NCBI GenBank assembly: GCA_963971405.1
Contig: OZ020487.1
Location: forward strand, 43,125,039 to 43,189,038
Direction of reading: 5' to 3'
Length of the DNA: 64,000 nucleotides
Origin: Psococerastis gibbosa
Taxonomy: Eukaryota > Arthropoda > Insecta > Psocodea > Psocidae
The notes beneath the pieces were generated by a model. It was not told the DNA's origin and did not search any database. It worked only from the letters and a program-made list of their open reading frames with translations. The translations under genes were made by a program, and so were the position numbers. How positions within the stretch are numbered: the first letter of the stretch is position 1; the number at the start of each line of letters is the position of its first letter. Below are positions 45,252-56,129 of this stretch, piece after piece.

Positions 45252-48200
45252 ATGAAGGTAAGACTAATTTACTGCTCTTTACATGCATATTAGTAAAAAA
45301 TTGAAAAATTAGCGTTGTACAAATTTGTTTTGCTTGTTTTTTAATTCTGTGAGTGAAGGATTGCTTAGCACAGGGCGGATAATTTTCACTTTTTGGTTAG
45401 GCTTTCGGTGTAACTCTTCTTAACATGGCCAGCTAAAATTGTTTGATTGTACACACATCACGAAGGCATACATTATATTTGTGGAGTCAAAATACGCTGT
45501 CAACATAATTGAACAGCTGACCATTTAGGAGTTTATTGTGCGGACCGTGATGGCTGCAGCTATTGTATTTCTCAAAAATCTTCACTATACAGTATAATAT
45601 AATCAAATATTTTACTGACGTAAATTAATTTTTCAGCTAAATATTTCATATCCAGCCACGGGCTGTCAGAAGCTTATTGAGATAGTAGACGAACACAAAG
45701 TACGCTGTTTCTATGACAAGCGTATGGGAGCTGAAGTTGATGCCGAAAGTCTGGGAGATGAATGGAAAGGTTACGTCGTCCGTATTTCAGGAGGAAACGA
45801 CAAGCAAGGATTCCCAATGAAGCAAGGTGTTCTTACAAATGGTAAGCAAAGTCATGTAGCATGCCGCTCAAAGGGTCAAAATTTATTTTGAGTTATTTAT
45901 GGCCTTCGTGGCCAACCTTCAACCTCTTACTATGCTAACAACCCTATTGCTTTTTGGCTATACAGTGGACTTTTGTAGGCATGCCGTCAAAAAGTGATTT
46001 TGTTCATTATTTGGCGCAACCATTTTTACAGTATGAGTATTGCTTTGGAGTGACTGTACTAGTTTCAAATTGTTCACCACTGCAAAATACTTCACCATAC
46101 TTTGTAGCCAGCAAGCTGGGTATATTATTGACATGTAGACTGCTGTTGAATTTTTTCTGTTTTCCTTCTTTTTTTCTTGATTGTGATCGTGAGGACTCCA
46201 TTGCATGTTGATGTCAAATGGAATGCCTAAGTACTTGGACTTGTTCAAGATCCAAATTACATTAGTAATTTGTACCTGCTTATAAATTATTAGGTGCTAA
46301 TTGTGCCAAAAGACCTTTTTTTTTTTTTGTTAAATTGAATATTCGCATAGGCTGCATGCAATTTAATGAGTGCTTCCGAATAACCTATTCAGCCGAGTTA
46401 CAACAGGTTTTCAATCGCATGATGTAGTACGAACAAGCTGTAACTACATCGTAGACCATATTTTCGTTGCCCCTCAAAGAATTTTAGAAATGTACCTGTC
46501 TTCTTGCAACTCCATGCATGAACGTCAATATAAAAAATTTCCTCGCCAAAAACGTTTTTGACAAATTGTCATTTCCACAGGTCGTGTTCGACTTTTGTTA
46601 AAGAAGGGTCACTCTTGCTACAGACCCCGTCGTGACGGTGAGCGGAAAAGGAAGTCGGTGCGCGGATGCATTGTAGACAACAACCTTAGTGTTTTGTCTT
46701 TAGTTATCGTCAAGAAAGGTGAACAGGTATGTGTCTTTGATATCTTTATATAATGATTTGCAACAGCAGCTGCCTGATCATGTCGATTTTAATACATGGG
46801 TTAATTTAATACCATGTATATTAGAAAGAACGAAAGAAAATGGTCTTTATTTTCCATATGGGCGAAGTTTGGGCCTGGGCCACTTACAATTAACCCACTA
46901 TTAATTCAATTGTTGAAAATAAATTAACTGCAAATTTTTTATTTTTTTTTATTTTTTGAAGTTGGCAATATTGAAAAACTGAACTGACGCGTCTGCCGTA
47001 ACAAATTAAACATCAAAATATAAATATATATAATACATATTTAATGTGAACACACCGCCCGAGAAACAAAGTTTTAAATTTGAATTAACATATTAAGAAC
47101 TATAAATAATTTGTCTAAATCTAAGGCAGATTAAATTAAGAAACTCACCAAAAATATAGCCGAAGATCATTCAATTGTTTAAATTGACACAATTTGAATT
47201 TTTCGCGCTTAGGCGGGTTTCCACCGACCTGCTAGTGCTAAATACAAATACGGTGACGTGGTAACAGACATTCACGACTTAGACGGGGTTTTCACCGACC
47301 TCGCATTGCAGAATGCAAATGACATTGACGGAAATTTGAATTTTTCTTTTTATAGAAATCTATTTAAATGTTTGTACTTAACATATCCCATTTTTTAATT
47401 TTAGTTTGTTTTTTACTTTTTTACTCTATGATCATTGATCAATTTTAACTATGGCATAGAGTAAAACAAACATTACCGTCAATTTGATTTGCATTCTGCA
47501 ATGTGAGGTCGGTGGAAACCCCGCCTAAGTCTTGAATGTCTGTTACCACGTCACCGTATTTGTATTTAGCACTAGCAGGTCGGTGGAAACCCCGCCTTAG
47601 CACTCCTGCGACGAATGCGTACATCAAAAATTATAAAACTCTGAAATATATTAACCCCGGTATGAAAATCGCCAGGATCAGCCGGCAGCAGGCTTTTCTA
47701 ATGGTGGTAGGCATGGCCCTTTTACGAAATAAAAAATGTGTGTAAAGTAAAAGAAAACTTCAGAAATTAGATTTATTTATTTATTACATTGCATACAATT
47801 GCAACCAATTTAATCGGTGAATCCGAATAATCTCTTCAGTCGCCTCACTAAGAAACTTTACCCAGAACTTGTGTTGAGTTACGAGACACTTAGCTCTGTT
47901 CGCATGTTGTGTAAAGACTCGCACAAATACAAGCATGCCACCGAAGCTGAGTGTAGTAAATTCCATTGTATGTTAAGCGGCCCCTTCACGGAGACTAATA
48001 ATGATCGTGTAACGTGGACAAAGTTGGAATGACGAAAAATAATGACAGGGATCCGGATTTTCTGATCACAGCTGTATTATTACTGAATAGTAATGACATT
48101 ACTGATAATGTCATTATTATTGACCGTATAGGGGCCGCTTTATATTCTATTTATTTATTTTCGATTTCTATTTTCCTTGAATTTTTCCACTGTAACTTGC

Positions 48201-50222
48201 AGTGAATAACCGTAACTCCCAATGCAGTCCCTACTTTGCAGCTGTCCTATCGAGTTTATAGATTAACATAACACTGGGACTAGCATTAAATTATTCTGAA
48301 TAAACTCACTCTATTATAGAGGGTGAGTATTTTCCAATTATTATTTATTTCCTTGTACCATTGTAATTCGTTTCATTCAATTGCAATCGATTCATTTGTT
48401 TTAAACAAGAGTGCAATAAGCGCAGGATATTCAATTATTCTTCGGCTATATATTGTTAAGTTTTTCAATTGCCTATCCCTTAGATTTAGACAATTCTTTT
48501 ATAATTCTTAATCTATTTCAAAATTAAAACCTGTCCATTATAGCGTTTATAAATTTGTATTTCATTCCATTATAAAACTATGCAACCATATTTATTTATT
48601 TTTATGACATAAATCAATTCGGGTTTATTGAGAGTAATTTAATCCAATTCCTGGTAATAACTTACTCTGTAAATGGCATAGTAAGGCTACAGGAGTTGCC
48701 AATTTTTATGATAATTTGAGCATCTAGTCATCAAACCATTATCCTCGTGCTCAGATCATCATGGGATCTTCTGTTGATCCCGCACACTAGACCGGCTTCC
48801 GTTGCAAGATGGTAGCGTGCTTTGGTGCGAGTCTCTACACACCATTCTACCAGAGACGTGTCTAGTTGATCAATTAAATTGTTAGCTTGCGATTAACCCC
48901 TTTTGGAGGAATGAAACCTCTCTCTCTCTCTCTCTGTAAGCATGTGTACGGGGAAATAAATCAGAATTGTGAAATCTAATGCTAACTCAAATCGCTTTCG
49001 CAAGCTTTCTTTTATATTAAAAATGAAATTCAATATTTTTCCTGGTGTCCTCTTTCTTTGTTACGTCTGAAAGTAATAATGAACTTTCTATCTTTTAGGA
49101 AATTCCTGGACTTACCGAAACTAATATTCCCCGCCGTCTCGGGCCGAAGAGAGCATCCAAAATTCGCAAACTATTCAATCTGACCAAACAAGACGATGTT
49201 AGACCATACGTTGTTAAGAGGCCTCTTCCTCTGAAGGAAGGAAAGACGAAACAACGCTTCAAGGCTTGCAAAATCCAGCGTCTGGTAACTCCCGTGGTTT
49301 TGCAGGTTAGTATATATATATATGTGTTTTACTAGAAGAAAGATCGTGGAACGTATAAGTTAGTGTGAAAGGGCTGTTAGCGTGTCTCCCACCATCGTTG
49401 GTAAAGCTATGGGAAGTGGAATCCGAAAGATGTCGCTGTGCTGAAGGAATAAGGAAAAAACATGGTGACTTAGAAATGAAGTTTGTTTTCCAACGCCTGC
49501 TTTCAACATTTCTGCTTTAAGCAACCCTGTCAGACAGGCGGGGACGGGAGTATGTTTCTTAACTTGAGGCACCCAAGGGCAGACTCCTTCACCTCAGGGA
49601 AAAGGGGAGTTGACTGACCTGTGAGTGGACCTCTTGATTATAGTGGATTCCAAACCACTTGGGGAACGTAGAAAAGTCACACGATTAATTCGGAGGTGAC
49701 CGGGACTCGTCGAGTTCGTGTCCGCACTTAGAACTGGTAGAACAGCGCGTTATCATGCTCCACCATGTTCGCCTGCCAACACTGCACACTACAAAGTTTG
49801 CTGCAGTTTTGAGCAGGTTTTGTTCTAGTGGATTCAACGTGTTTGGGTGGAAGAACTTGCAGTTGTTGACGTCTTTCTCTTTGTTGTTTTGGTTTGTACT
49901 GGATTCCGTTTTCTGTAGCCGTTAGTCCATATTTTCTCATGAAGTAAGTTGTATTATAATAGCTTCAAGTTACCAGGTATTGTTTAACACTATTGTTTTT
50001 AAAATGTGTGCGTGTTTTTCTTTTTTGCAGCGCAAGAGGCATCGCTTCGCCCTTATCCGTCGCCGTATCGCCCGCAGGAAGGAACAAGCGTCCGAGTACG
50101 CCAAATTGCTGGCCCAGCGCCAGAAGGAGGCTAAAGCTCGTCATCAGGAGGAAGTCAAGCGACGCCGCTCTGCGTCTATGAGGGACTCCAAATCCTCCAA
50201 TCAGAGTGCCCCTGCTAAGTAG
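45252..50222 (+). CDS. RpS6: 40S ribosomal protein S6 (eS6), complete, 5 exons
   Basis: Component of the small ribosomal subunit and the classic S6-kinase target. Exons: 45252-45257 (only ATG AAG), 45637-45841, 46581-46726, 49099-49305, 50031-50222; total 756 nt, 251 codons plus TAG, against 249 in human. Signature segments are [63 protein letters not shown] and the basic C-terminal helix. The C-terminus [13 protein letters not shown] keeps the RRRxS type phosphorylation cluster. All junctions are GT..AG. A possible weak poly(A) signal, ATAAAA, lies at 50271. Introns 3 and 4 hold a compound MITE and other repeats but no coding. No snoRNA was recognised. Confidence 0.97.
46360..46445 (-). repeat. 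Dispersed family R copy, worn
   Basis: Has TCCGAATAACC and GAGTTACAACAGG. RpS6 intron 2. Confidence 0.45.
47211..47602. mobile_element. Compound foldback MITE in RpS6 intron 3
   Basis: Outer ends GGCGGGTTTCCACCGACCTG and inverse, with the inner MITE in the same orientation as at 5.3 kb. TTA/TTAG-like bases flank it. It is closely similar to the copy at 38.5 kb. Confidence 0.87.
47795..47950 (-). repeat. Dispersed family R copy
   Basis: Has CAATTTAATCGGTGAATCCG and GTGTTGAGTTACGAGACAC. RpS6 intron 3. Confidence 0.55.
48800..48937 (+). repeat. Family R fragment followed by a TC microsatellite
   Basis: GTGCGAGTCTCTACACACCA and AATTGTTAGCTTGCGATTAA mark the repeat; CT repeats follow at 48918-48937. 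Confidence 0.55.
49490..49835 (+). repeat. Dispersed family P copy
   Basis: Blocks in order: CATTTCTGCTTTAAGCAACC, TTGAGGCACCC, AGACTCCTTCACCTC, GATTATAGTGGATTCCAAAC, CGGAGGTGACCGGGACTCG and GTTTTGTTCTAGTGGATTCA. RpS6 intron 4. Confidence 0.7.
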
Positions 50223-50399
50223 ACGCATTAAACCATTTTATGAAAATGTAACGTGTGTTGTAAATTCACCATAAAACAATCCTTGTTATGGGTTGAGAAC
50301 GAAGAATTGACCTTGTAATTTTATTTAAACGTCTTAGAAGTTTCTGTAGATATCTAAGCTGCATTTATCATCTAATCTATGGTAGAAGAGCTGTAAGCA

Positions 50400-51060
50400 A
50401 GAAGTTGAACGAGCCGAACATGCTTTCCTATTTATCAAATTAGTATAGGTTCCGAGATAAATAATTGTCCTGGGGTTATATTTCGGTTCCCTGCCCCAAA
50501 GCACTGAATTGATCCATGGGACACATTATTTTATTTCGTGGAGGGCAGCGATCTTATAGTATAGTGAAATGCCGCACATCTGGATAGTTCAATTCTATTT
50601 AGTTGAAAGTAAAAAAATTGCAGGTGGGTTATTCTCTGGTTACGGGTTTGATGGAACGATTGCATAGTCTAAAACGGGCAGGGTATGCAATGCATTCGGA
50701 GATGGATTATCCATAATTTCTTATTACACACTTAAAAAAGGTTAGAAAGGTTCCGCAGTAAAATTATTTTTTTTACACCCAGAACCTAACATTCGAGCGA
50801 CTGATTGCGTATTGTTAAAGTTAATAACTACTACAATATATGTGAATTTAAAGAAAAAGCCGCGTTTTTTGAGAGTGAATGTGAAACCCCTAAAAGTAGT
50901 CCCTATGCATGTAAATCCACCGAGTAGTTCGCCCACATTTCGTAAAAACCACTTGGGTTCCTGTGACCTCAAAACATGTAAAGTAAATACCATGAAAACT
51001 ATCATTTCGACCATCACAAAGCTTTCCTTATAGCCTACGTACTTCGGATAAATAGGAGAG
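50400..51060 (-). mobile_element. Old family H copy after RpS6
   Basis: Begins with a worn CATGCTTTCCTATTTATCAA and ends near CATCACAAAGCTTTCCTTAT. Much of the middle is changed or lost. Confidence 0.6.
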
Positions 51061-51420
51061 CCTAAGTTGTTCTAGTGTAACAGTTTAGTAATTACTGTGT
51101 GTAATCGGGCCATTCTCATGTAAGTGGGACCAAGCGGTAATATGGATTTTGTTCTAAACTGTACGGTTGGCATTAAGCTGGCGACATACTATCCTCTATT
51201 ACAAAAGGGGCCGTTTGAAGGGATGGCATGGAGCCTAATGGTCACACTGCTCCGGTGGTACCGTGCCGTTGATTATCGACCGGATAGTACTGCGGCAGGG
51301 GAAGGGTGACCGGACACGGGGCAAATAAATAAGACATTCAGTTGAGTGAGGCGGATCATGAGTATAAAATACTAAAATCAGCAATTTTTAATCGTTTGCA
51401 CCGGACAGTGTGGCAGCCAA

Positions 51421-51592
51421 TGGCGGATCCACGGGGGGAGGGGGGATGACCCCCCTGAATGAGTAAATTCACAAGATGCCTACCTAGTAAGAAAAAATTG
51501 AATAAATCTTTTCACCAAAAAAATTACTTTTTAGACTTAAAAAAAAACTTGTGACCCCCCCCCCCCCTAAATCTTCCGCTGGATCCGCCCTT
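51421..51592. mobile_element. Small MITE with GGCGGATCCA ends
   Basis: The termini TGGCGGATCCACGGGGGG and TGGATCCGCCC are inverted, with G and C runs next to them. No coding. Superfamily not assigned. Confidence 0.6.
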
Positions 51593-51799
51593 GGTGGCCA
51601 CTGGCAGTTTCAAGGGGGGGCATGACCCCCCCCCCTTCCAGGCCGTAGCCAAAGGGGGCTTATTGGGCTGCCCTCATTGGTAGGTTTATTCGTCAGTAAA
51701 ATGATTTTACGGACGAATTATTTTACTAAAATCTCAACTGTATACTGCTTGCAAAATGCGCAGCATATCCTCACAAAATAAATGTGAACCATTTATCCA

Positions 51800-52110
51800 T
51801 TTTTTTTCTCCGGGGGAGACCCCCGGGCTCCCTTTCTCCAATGTATAATATATTTTGTAAAGCCTCACTAAATTGGGCCTATTTATTAATTTTCTTTCTC
51901 CGGGGAGAACCCCGGGCGCCCCTTTCTCCAGGATATAAAATGCGCAAAATCACACTAATATGGGCCCATATTTGTCCATTTTTTCTCCGGGGGAGACCCC
52001 GCCCCTTCCTCCAGGGTATAACATTCGCAAAACCTTACTAAATTGGGCCTATATATATCAATTTTCTTTCTCCGGGGGAGACCCCCGGGCGCCCCTTTTC
52101 GCCAGGGTAA
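51800..52110. repeat. Second hairpin array, four ~95-bp units
   Basis: Four units with TTTCTCCGGGGGAGACCCC followed by a spacer with CTAAATTGGGCCTAT. The hairpin core is the one found in the array at 52.9 kb, but the spacer differs. It lies outside the hAT-like element. Confidence 0.75.
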
Positions 52111-52288
52111 CACCATAACTTCTAAAGAATACACTAGATACAATTGAATTCTCTAGAAATAAATTTACACTAGATAGGATCACAGTCTTGTCAATGCCAC
52201 CCACCCCCCATTTTGAAAATTCTAAAACCGCCACTACTGGTGGCAGCGTCGTATCATCCCTGCAGAACGCATCCCTCTCAGTCGCAGT

Positions 52289-54076
52289 CAGGGTTGCCGT
52301 TTTGCGTGAAAAATCACGAAATGCGTGTATTTTCAGAGCTTGCGTGATGTGCGTGTAAAGTGCGTGTATTTTAGACAAAATCGATTTTATAATTAAATAA
52401 AAATATTGAAATTTAAACCAATAAAATAATAAAAAAATTAAAACCCAGGAAAAATGAAAACTTTAAAAAAAAAAAAAATGCCGAAAAATGCTGTTTACCT
52501 TACCTGATCTAGGACCACAGACCACAAGTGACAAGACCCCAACACAACTCCAAAAATCATATTACAAATCTACTCAGCCGGCGGGCGGCCATTGTGATTT
52601 GCTCGTTATTTCATATTTGTCTGCCTCTGCGCCACATGGGCGCAAAATCGAACAAGATAATAAACATGCATATTATAGAACAAAGAAATGCCACGTGTGA
52701 GAGGTCTTTCTCTGATTGAAAATTAATAAAAAAAACTACTTATTTACGAACCACAATGTCTCAAAAGAGGTTGAACTCTTTTGTTCAAGCGAATAAGGCG
52801 ACCACTTAAAGCCTTAAAACCCCACGATTTTATAGGAAGTCAATATTTTGGGCCGAATTAATTAAAAAGTAATAACATAATAAAGTGCTCATCTGAAAAA
52901 TCTAAACATTTTTGGCAAGATGCGTAAAACCCCGTATTTCAGGTCTATTTAACAAACACCTTCTCCCGGGGGAGACCCCTGGACCCCCTCGTTTGGAATT
53001 AGCCTATGTTCATCGCCTGTAAACATCGAAACGTTACTCCTATCAAAATGCATGAAACCCCACCATTTCATGCTCATCATTCAAGAATTTGCTCGTAATT
53101 GGATTCATTGCCTGTAAAATCTAAGCGTTAACCTATCAAAATGCCTAAAACCCCACTGTTTCAGACCTTAAAAAAAAAAAAAAAAATCACCCGGGGGAGA
53201 CCCCCGATCCCCCTTGTATGTAGTTATATTCATCGTCTGTACAATTGAAACATTAGTCCTATCAAAATGCGTAAAACCCTTACCATTTCAGCCCTATTTT
53301 TAAAAAAATTTCACCCGGGGGAGACCCCCGGCCCCCCTTGCTCGTAATTATATTCATTGTCTGTAAAATCATCAAAACGTAACAACTTAATAAAGTCGTT
53401 ATCTACAAAATCTAAACATTTTTGGCAAGATGCGTAAAACCCCGTATTTCAGGTATTTTACAAAAATCTTCACCCGGGGGAGACCCCAGACTCCCTCATT
53501 CGTATTTAGCCTATATACATCGCCTGTAAAAATCGAAACATTACTCCTATGAAATTGCGTAAAACCCCATCATTTCAGGCTTATTTTTCAAAAATTTTGA
53601 CCCGGGCCCCCCTTGCTTGTATTTATATTCATTACGACCCTTGGGGGCCCTCGTTCACGTCTCCCGAACCCCCGGGCCCCTGTGCGACGGACAGTAATGT
53701 CATTAATTTAAATGCTGCGAAAGTCCTTGAGAACGGTTTTCCCCTTATTCTACACTATCATGAAAATGGGGAGGGGGGCGAATTAAACACCGCCACCCTC
53801 GAAAAACTATCGTTACGCCACTGGAAGTATGAAAAATAATTCACACAGATTTTTTAGCCCCACTACAAGCTAAGCATAGAAGTTGTTAGATAAAATTAGC
53901 AAAACAAATGACATATTTTTTAGTTACCATATTAAAAAATTTAATATAAATTATGTATTATATGTATATATTATATTAATATGCATATATATTAGCCGAT
54001 TAGTTGCATGCGTGATATGTCGTGAATTTTGAACGTGAGTGGCGTGATATTTCATATGACACGTCCGGCAACACTG
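52289..54076. mobile_element. hAT-like element carrying a hairpin minisatellite
   Basis: Ends CAGGGTTGCCG and its near inverse CGGCAACACTG; the flanks GTCGCAGT (52281-52288) and GTCGCAGC (54077-54084) form an 8-bp repeat with one change. Further in, GCGTGAAAAATCACG and GCGTGATATTTC match in inverse. The middle holds an array of GCGTAAAACCCC units. No transposase was seen. Confidence 0.75.
52898..53640. repeat. Minisatellite with CCCGGGGGAGACCCCC hairpins
   Basis: About six diverged units of roughly 90-160 bp, each with GCGTAAAACCCC (52922, 53142, 53270, 53431, 53557 and a variant at 53049). Most also have a hairpin of CCCGGGGG-AGA-CCCCC followed by a line of C and T. The stretch around AAAATCTAAACATTTTTGGC repeats after 509 bp, a higher-order period. 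Confidence 0.8.
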
Positions 54077-54084
54077 GTCGCAGC

Positions 54085-55137
54085 GCAGTCGCAGTCGCAG
54101 TCGCAGAGGGATAGTCGCCGGCCTTAGACTCAAATTGTTTTGAAGAAGTATATAACACTAATTTTTAAGTCGGCCAATTTTTTTTTATAATAATTAAAAT
54201 TAATAATCGTAGAACTGCACCATAAAAAAATTTAATTAGAAAAGGCAAGAAAGAAGCAACTTTTTCATCATAATTTATTGGACCTTAAAACTTTGGCACA
54301 TTTGAGCACCTAACTTACTAATCATACTAATGAAACTAACTAGAAACCTAATTTTTACACAGTATGAAATAATGGGTTATTATTATTATTATTATTTCTA
54401 ATTAATTTGTAAAAAGAAGGGGTTTTGAATTTCAGCGGGAAAGCTACTGGCGCGCGCGGTTGCACGTGGCAGAAGAATTTAAGAAATAACGCGTGCGGCA
54501 CTGCGGCGTGCGTTTTAGCGTCATAAATTTTATATATGTATATTATATAGAGCCCTATTTTTCATGAAACATAAAGTTTTGATACAGCACTGCACTGTAG
54601 CCTCGTATTTTGACTAAATTGAGTGACTATTAAATAATAATAATGAGTATCATAAGGTAAGAACCACATTTTGGCTATTCAGCTGTTTTTAAAAGTGTAC
54701 ATATTACCACGATGCAAGACCTCTACCTACCAAATAAATTATATAAGAAAACATACAGGTACACTATTGATGAAAAACGTGTCACTCGGTGTCAGAATGT
54801 ATTAAGTTCGGAAATTAACTAAATGATTGTATTTGTGTGAAAAATTAGTTAAATGAAGTGAATTTACTTTCCCTATCATGAGAAAATAGAAATAAAATTA
54901 GCTTTCACCATTAGGTCCGTTGTGTAATAACACGTGTTAGAATATTATCATCCGTGTTTCTAGCCAATCTTGAATCTATTCCCTACTCCCTTCACCCTTG
55001 TCCACATGGCACTTGTACTTCAGAATAACATAAACAAACTGGCCATCAGAACCCTCCTAATTTTGACTATAAAAATCATTGTCTACCGCCCAGCAGCCTG
55101 ATCGAGGCGTTTATATTTTATAAATTTATAATACAGT
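54085..55137. other. No gene seen
   Basis: A/T-rich sequence with a short ATT repeat at about 54380. Upstream exons of the SANT-like gene could be here but none was supported. Confidence 0.4.
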
Positions 55138-55640
55138 TAGGGATCCAAATTTTTACAAATGTATCGATTCTTGTATCGATACCGGTATTGAATGGTAGGT
55201 ATTGATACTGGTATTGTATTGAAAGAAAACTATCGATACCATGAGGTATTGGTATCGAATGGAATGCCTGCTCGCAGGGGTGCATCCATGGACCTAGGGT
55301 ATCACGCCTTTGAAAAATTCTGGTAACTTCTTTAAATAAATGACTAAAAATAACTTAAATTCAATATTTAAAAAAACTGGGGAATAGCAAATTAAAATTT
55401 CTAAACAATCAGGCGCGCAAAATTAACCTAGACCAACCTCTATACTTAGCTTACGAAAGAACACTCACACAGCAGGTTGGTGACTATTTTGAAAATAGAA
55501 AATTAAAAAAAAAATAGTGGGAAAAAGTTTAGTTGTGTGGTAGGTATTATTTGATTCAATACCAGCAAATAGGTATCGATACCTGCAAGTATTGAATGAA
55601 AAGTATCGGGTATCAATACCAGTGGTATCGATACTAGTAT
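55138..55640. repeat. Cluster of GGTATCGATACC-type palindromes
   Basis: About ten variants of TATCGATACC / GGTATTGATAC crowd two borders, 55160-55265 and 55555-55640, in inverted arrangement round a 290-bp centre. This looks like the subterminal repeat structure of a TIR element, but clear termini were not found. Confidence 0.55.
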
Positions 55641-55649
55641 TATGGGGGG

Positions 55650-55905
55650 CACGGTTCAACTCGAGCATCTTAAGACGTGGTTCATACTTCATGGTCCCCT
55701 TTGCAGCAATATGAATGTGGGCATTCCTTTCTTTAGCTTTGTAAAATCTACAGCTATACTTTACTACTATTAAAATGCGTAAAACCCTACTATTTTGCCT
55801 TTATATTTTCAATTTTTCCTTATCCTGCCTGATGACGTCATAAGGTCTACTTAGTTTTTCCCCGCCATCATTCTAAAAATGTTACGCCTCTGGTGTCTAG
55901 TGGTA
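55650..55905. mobile_element. Related hAT-like element, uninterrupted part
   Basis: The inverse of 3495-3655 plus 4247-4330: TTACGCCTCTGG end, ATGATGGCGGGG, CTTATGACGTCATCAGGCAG and ATTCATATTGCTGCAAAGGG are all shared. It shows the empty site for the family H insertion at 3.65 kb. Confidence 0.7.
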
Positions 55906-55974
55906 AGGTTATTCTGTCTGCGGTTGGGAGAACTAGTAGCGGGGGGGGGAGGGGGATAAACCTCCTTCTTATAA

Positions 55975-56085
55975 CCAAAATTTAGAGGAAAAACTTGGAC
56001 TTGGTGGGATGCGAACCCACGATTGACGCCTGCGCCCAAAGATTACGTTAGGCGTAGATCCCGCCAAGTCTAGTTTTTTCCATAT
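55975..56085. repeat. Head-to-head S2 tRNA-like pair
   Basis: The left half is a minus-strand tRNA-like block (GGTGGGATGCGAACCCACGA) and the right half a plus-strand partner (TTAGGCGTAGATCCCGCCAA), followed by TTTTTTCCATATCCTCCAAT. It has the same arrangement as at 24.3 kb and lies just before the first seen exon of the SANT-like gene. Confidence 0.6.
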
Positions 56086-56129
56086 CCTCCAATTTCAGTG
56101 AATACATACCACATTTATTTTCCTTTCAG

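Noticed and set aside
45842-50030. snoRNA genes in RpS6 introns
   Set aside because: Ribosomal protein introns often host them, but I found no convincing C/D or H/ACA box pair with a closing stem.
51784-52041. Repetitive 85-codon frame (FFLRG repeats)
   Set aside because: Product of the four-unit hairpin array, not a protein gene.
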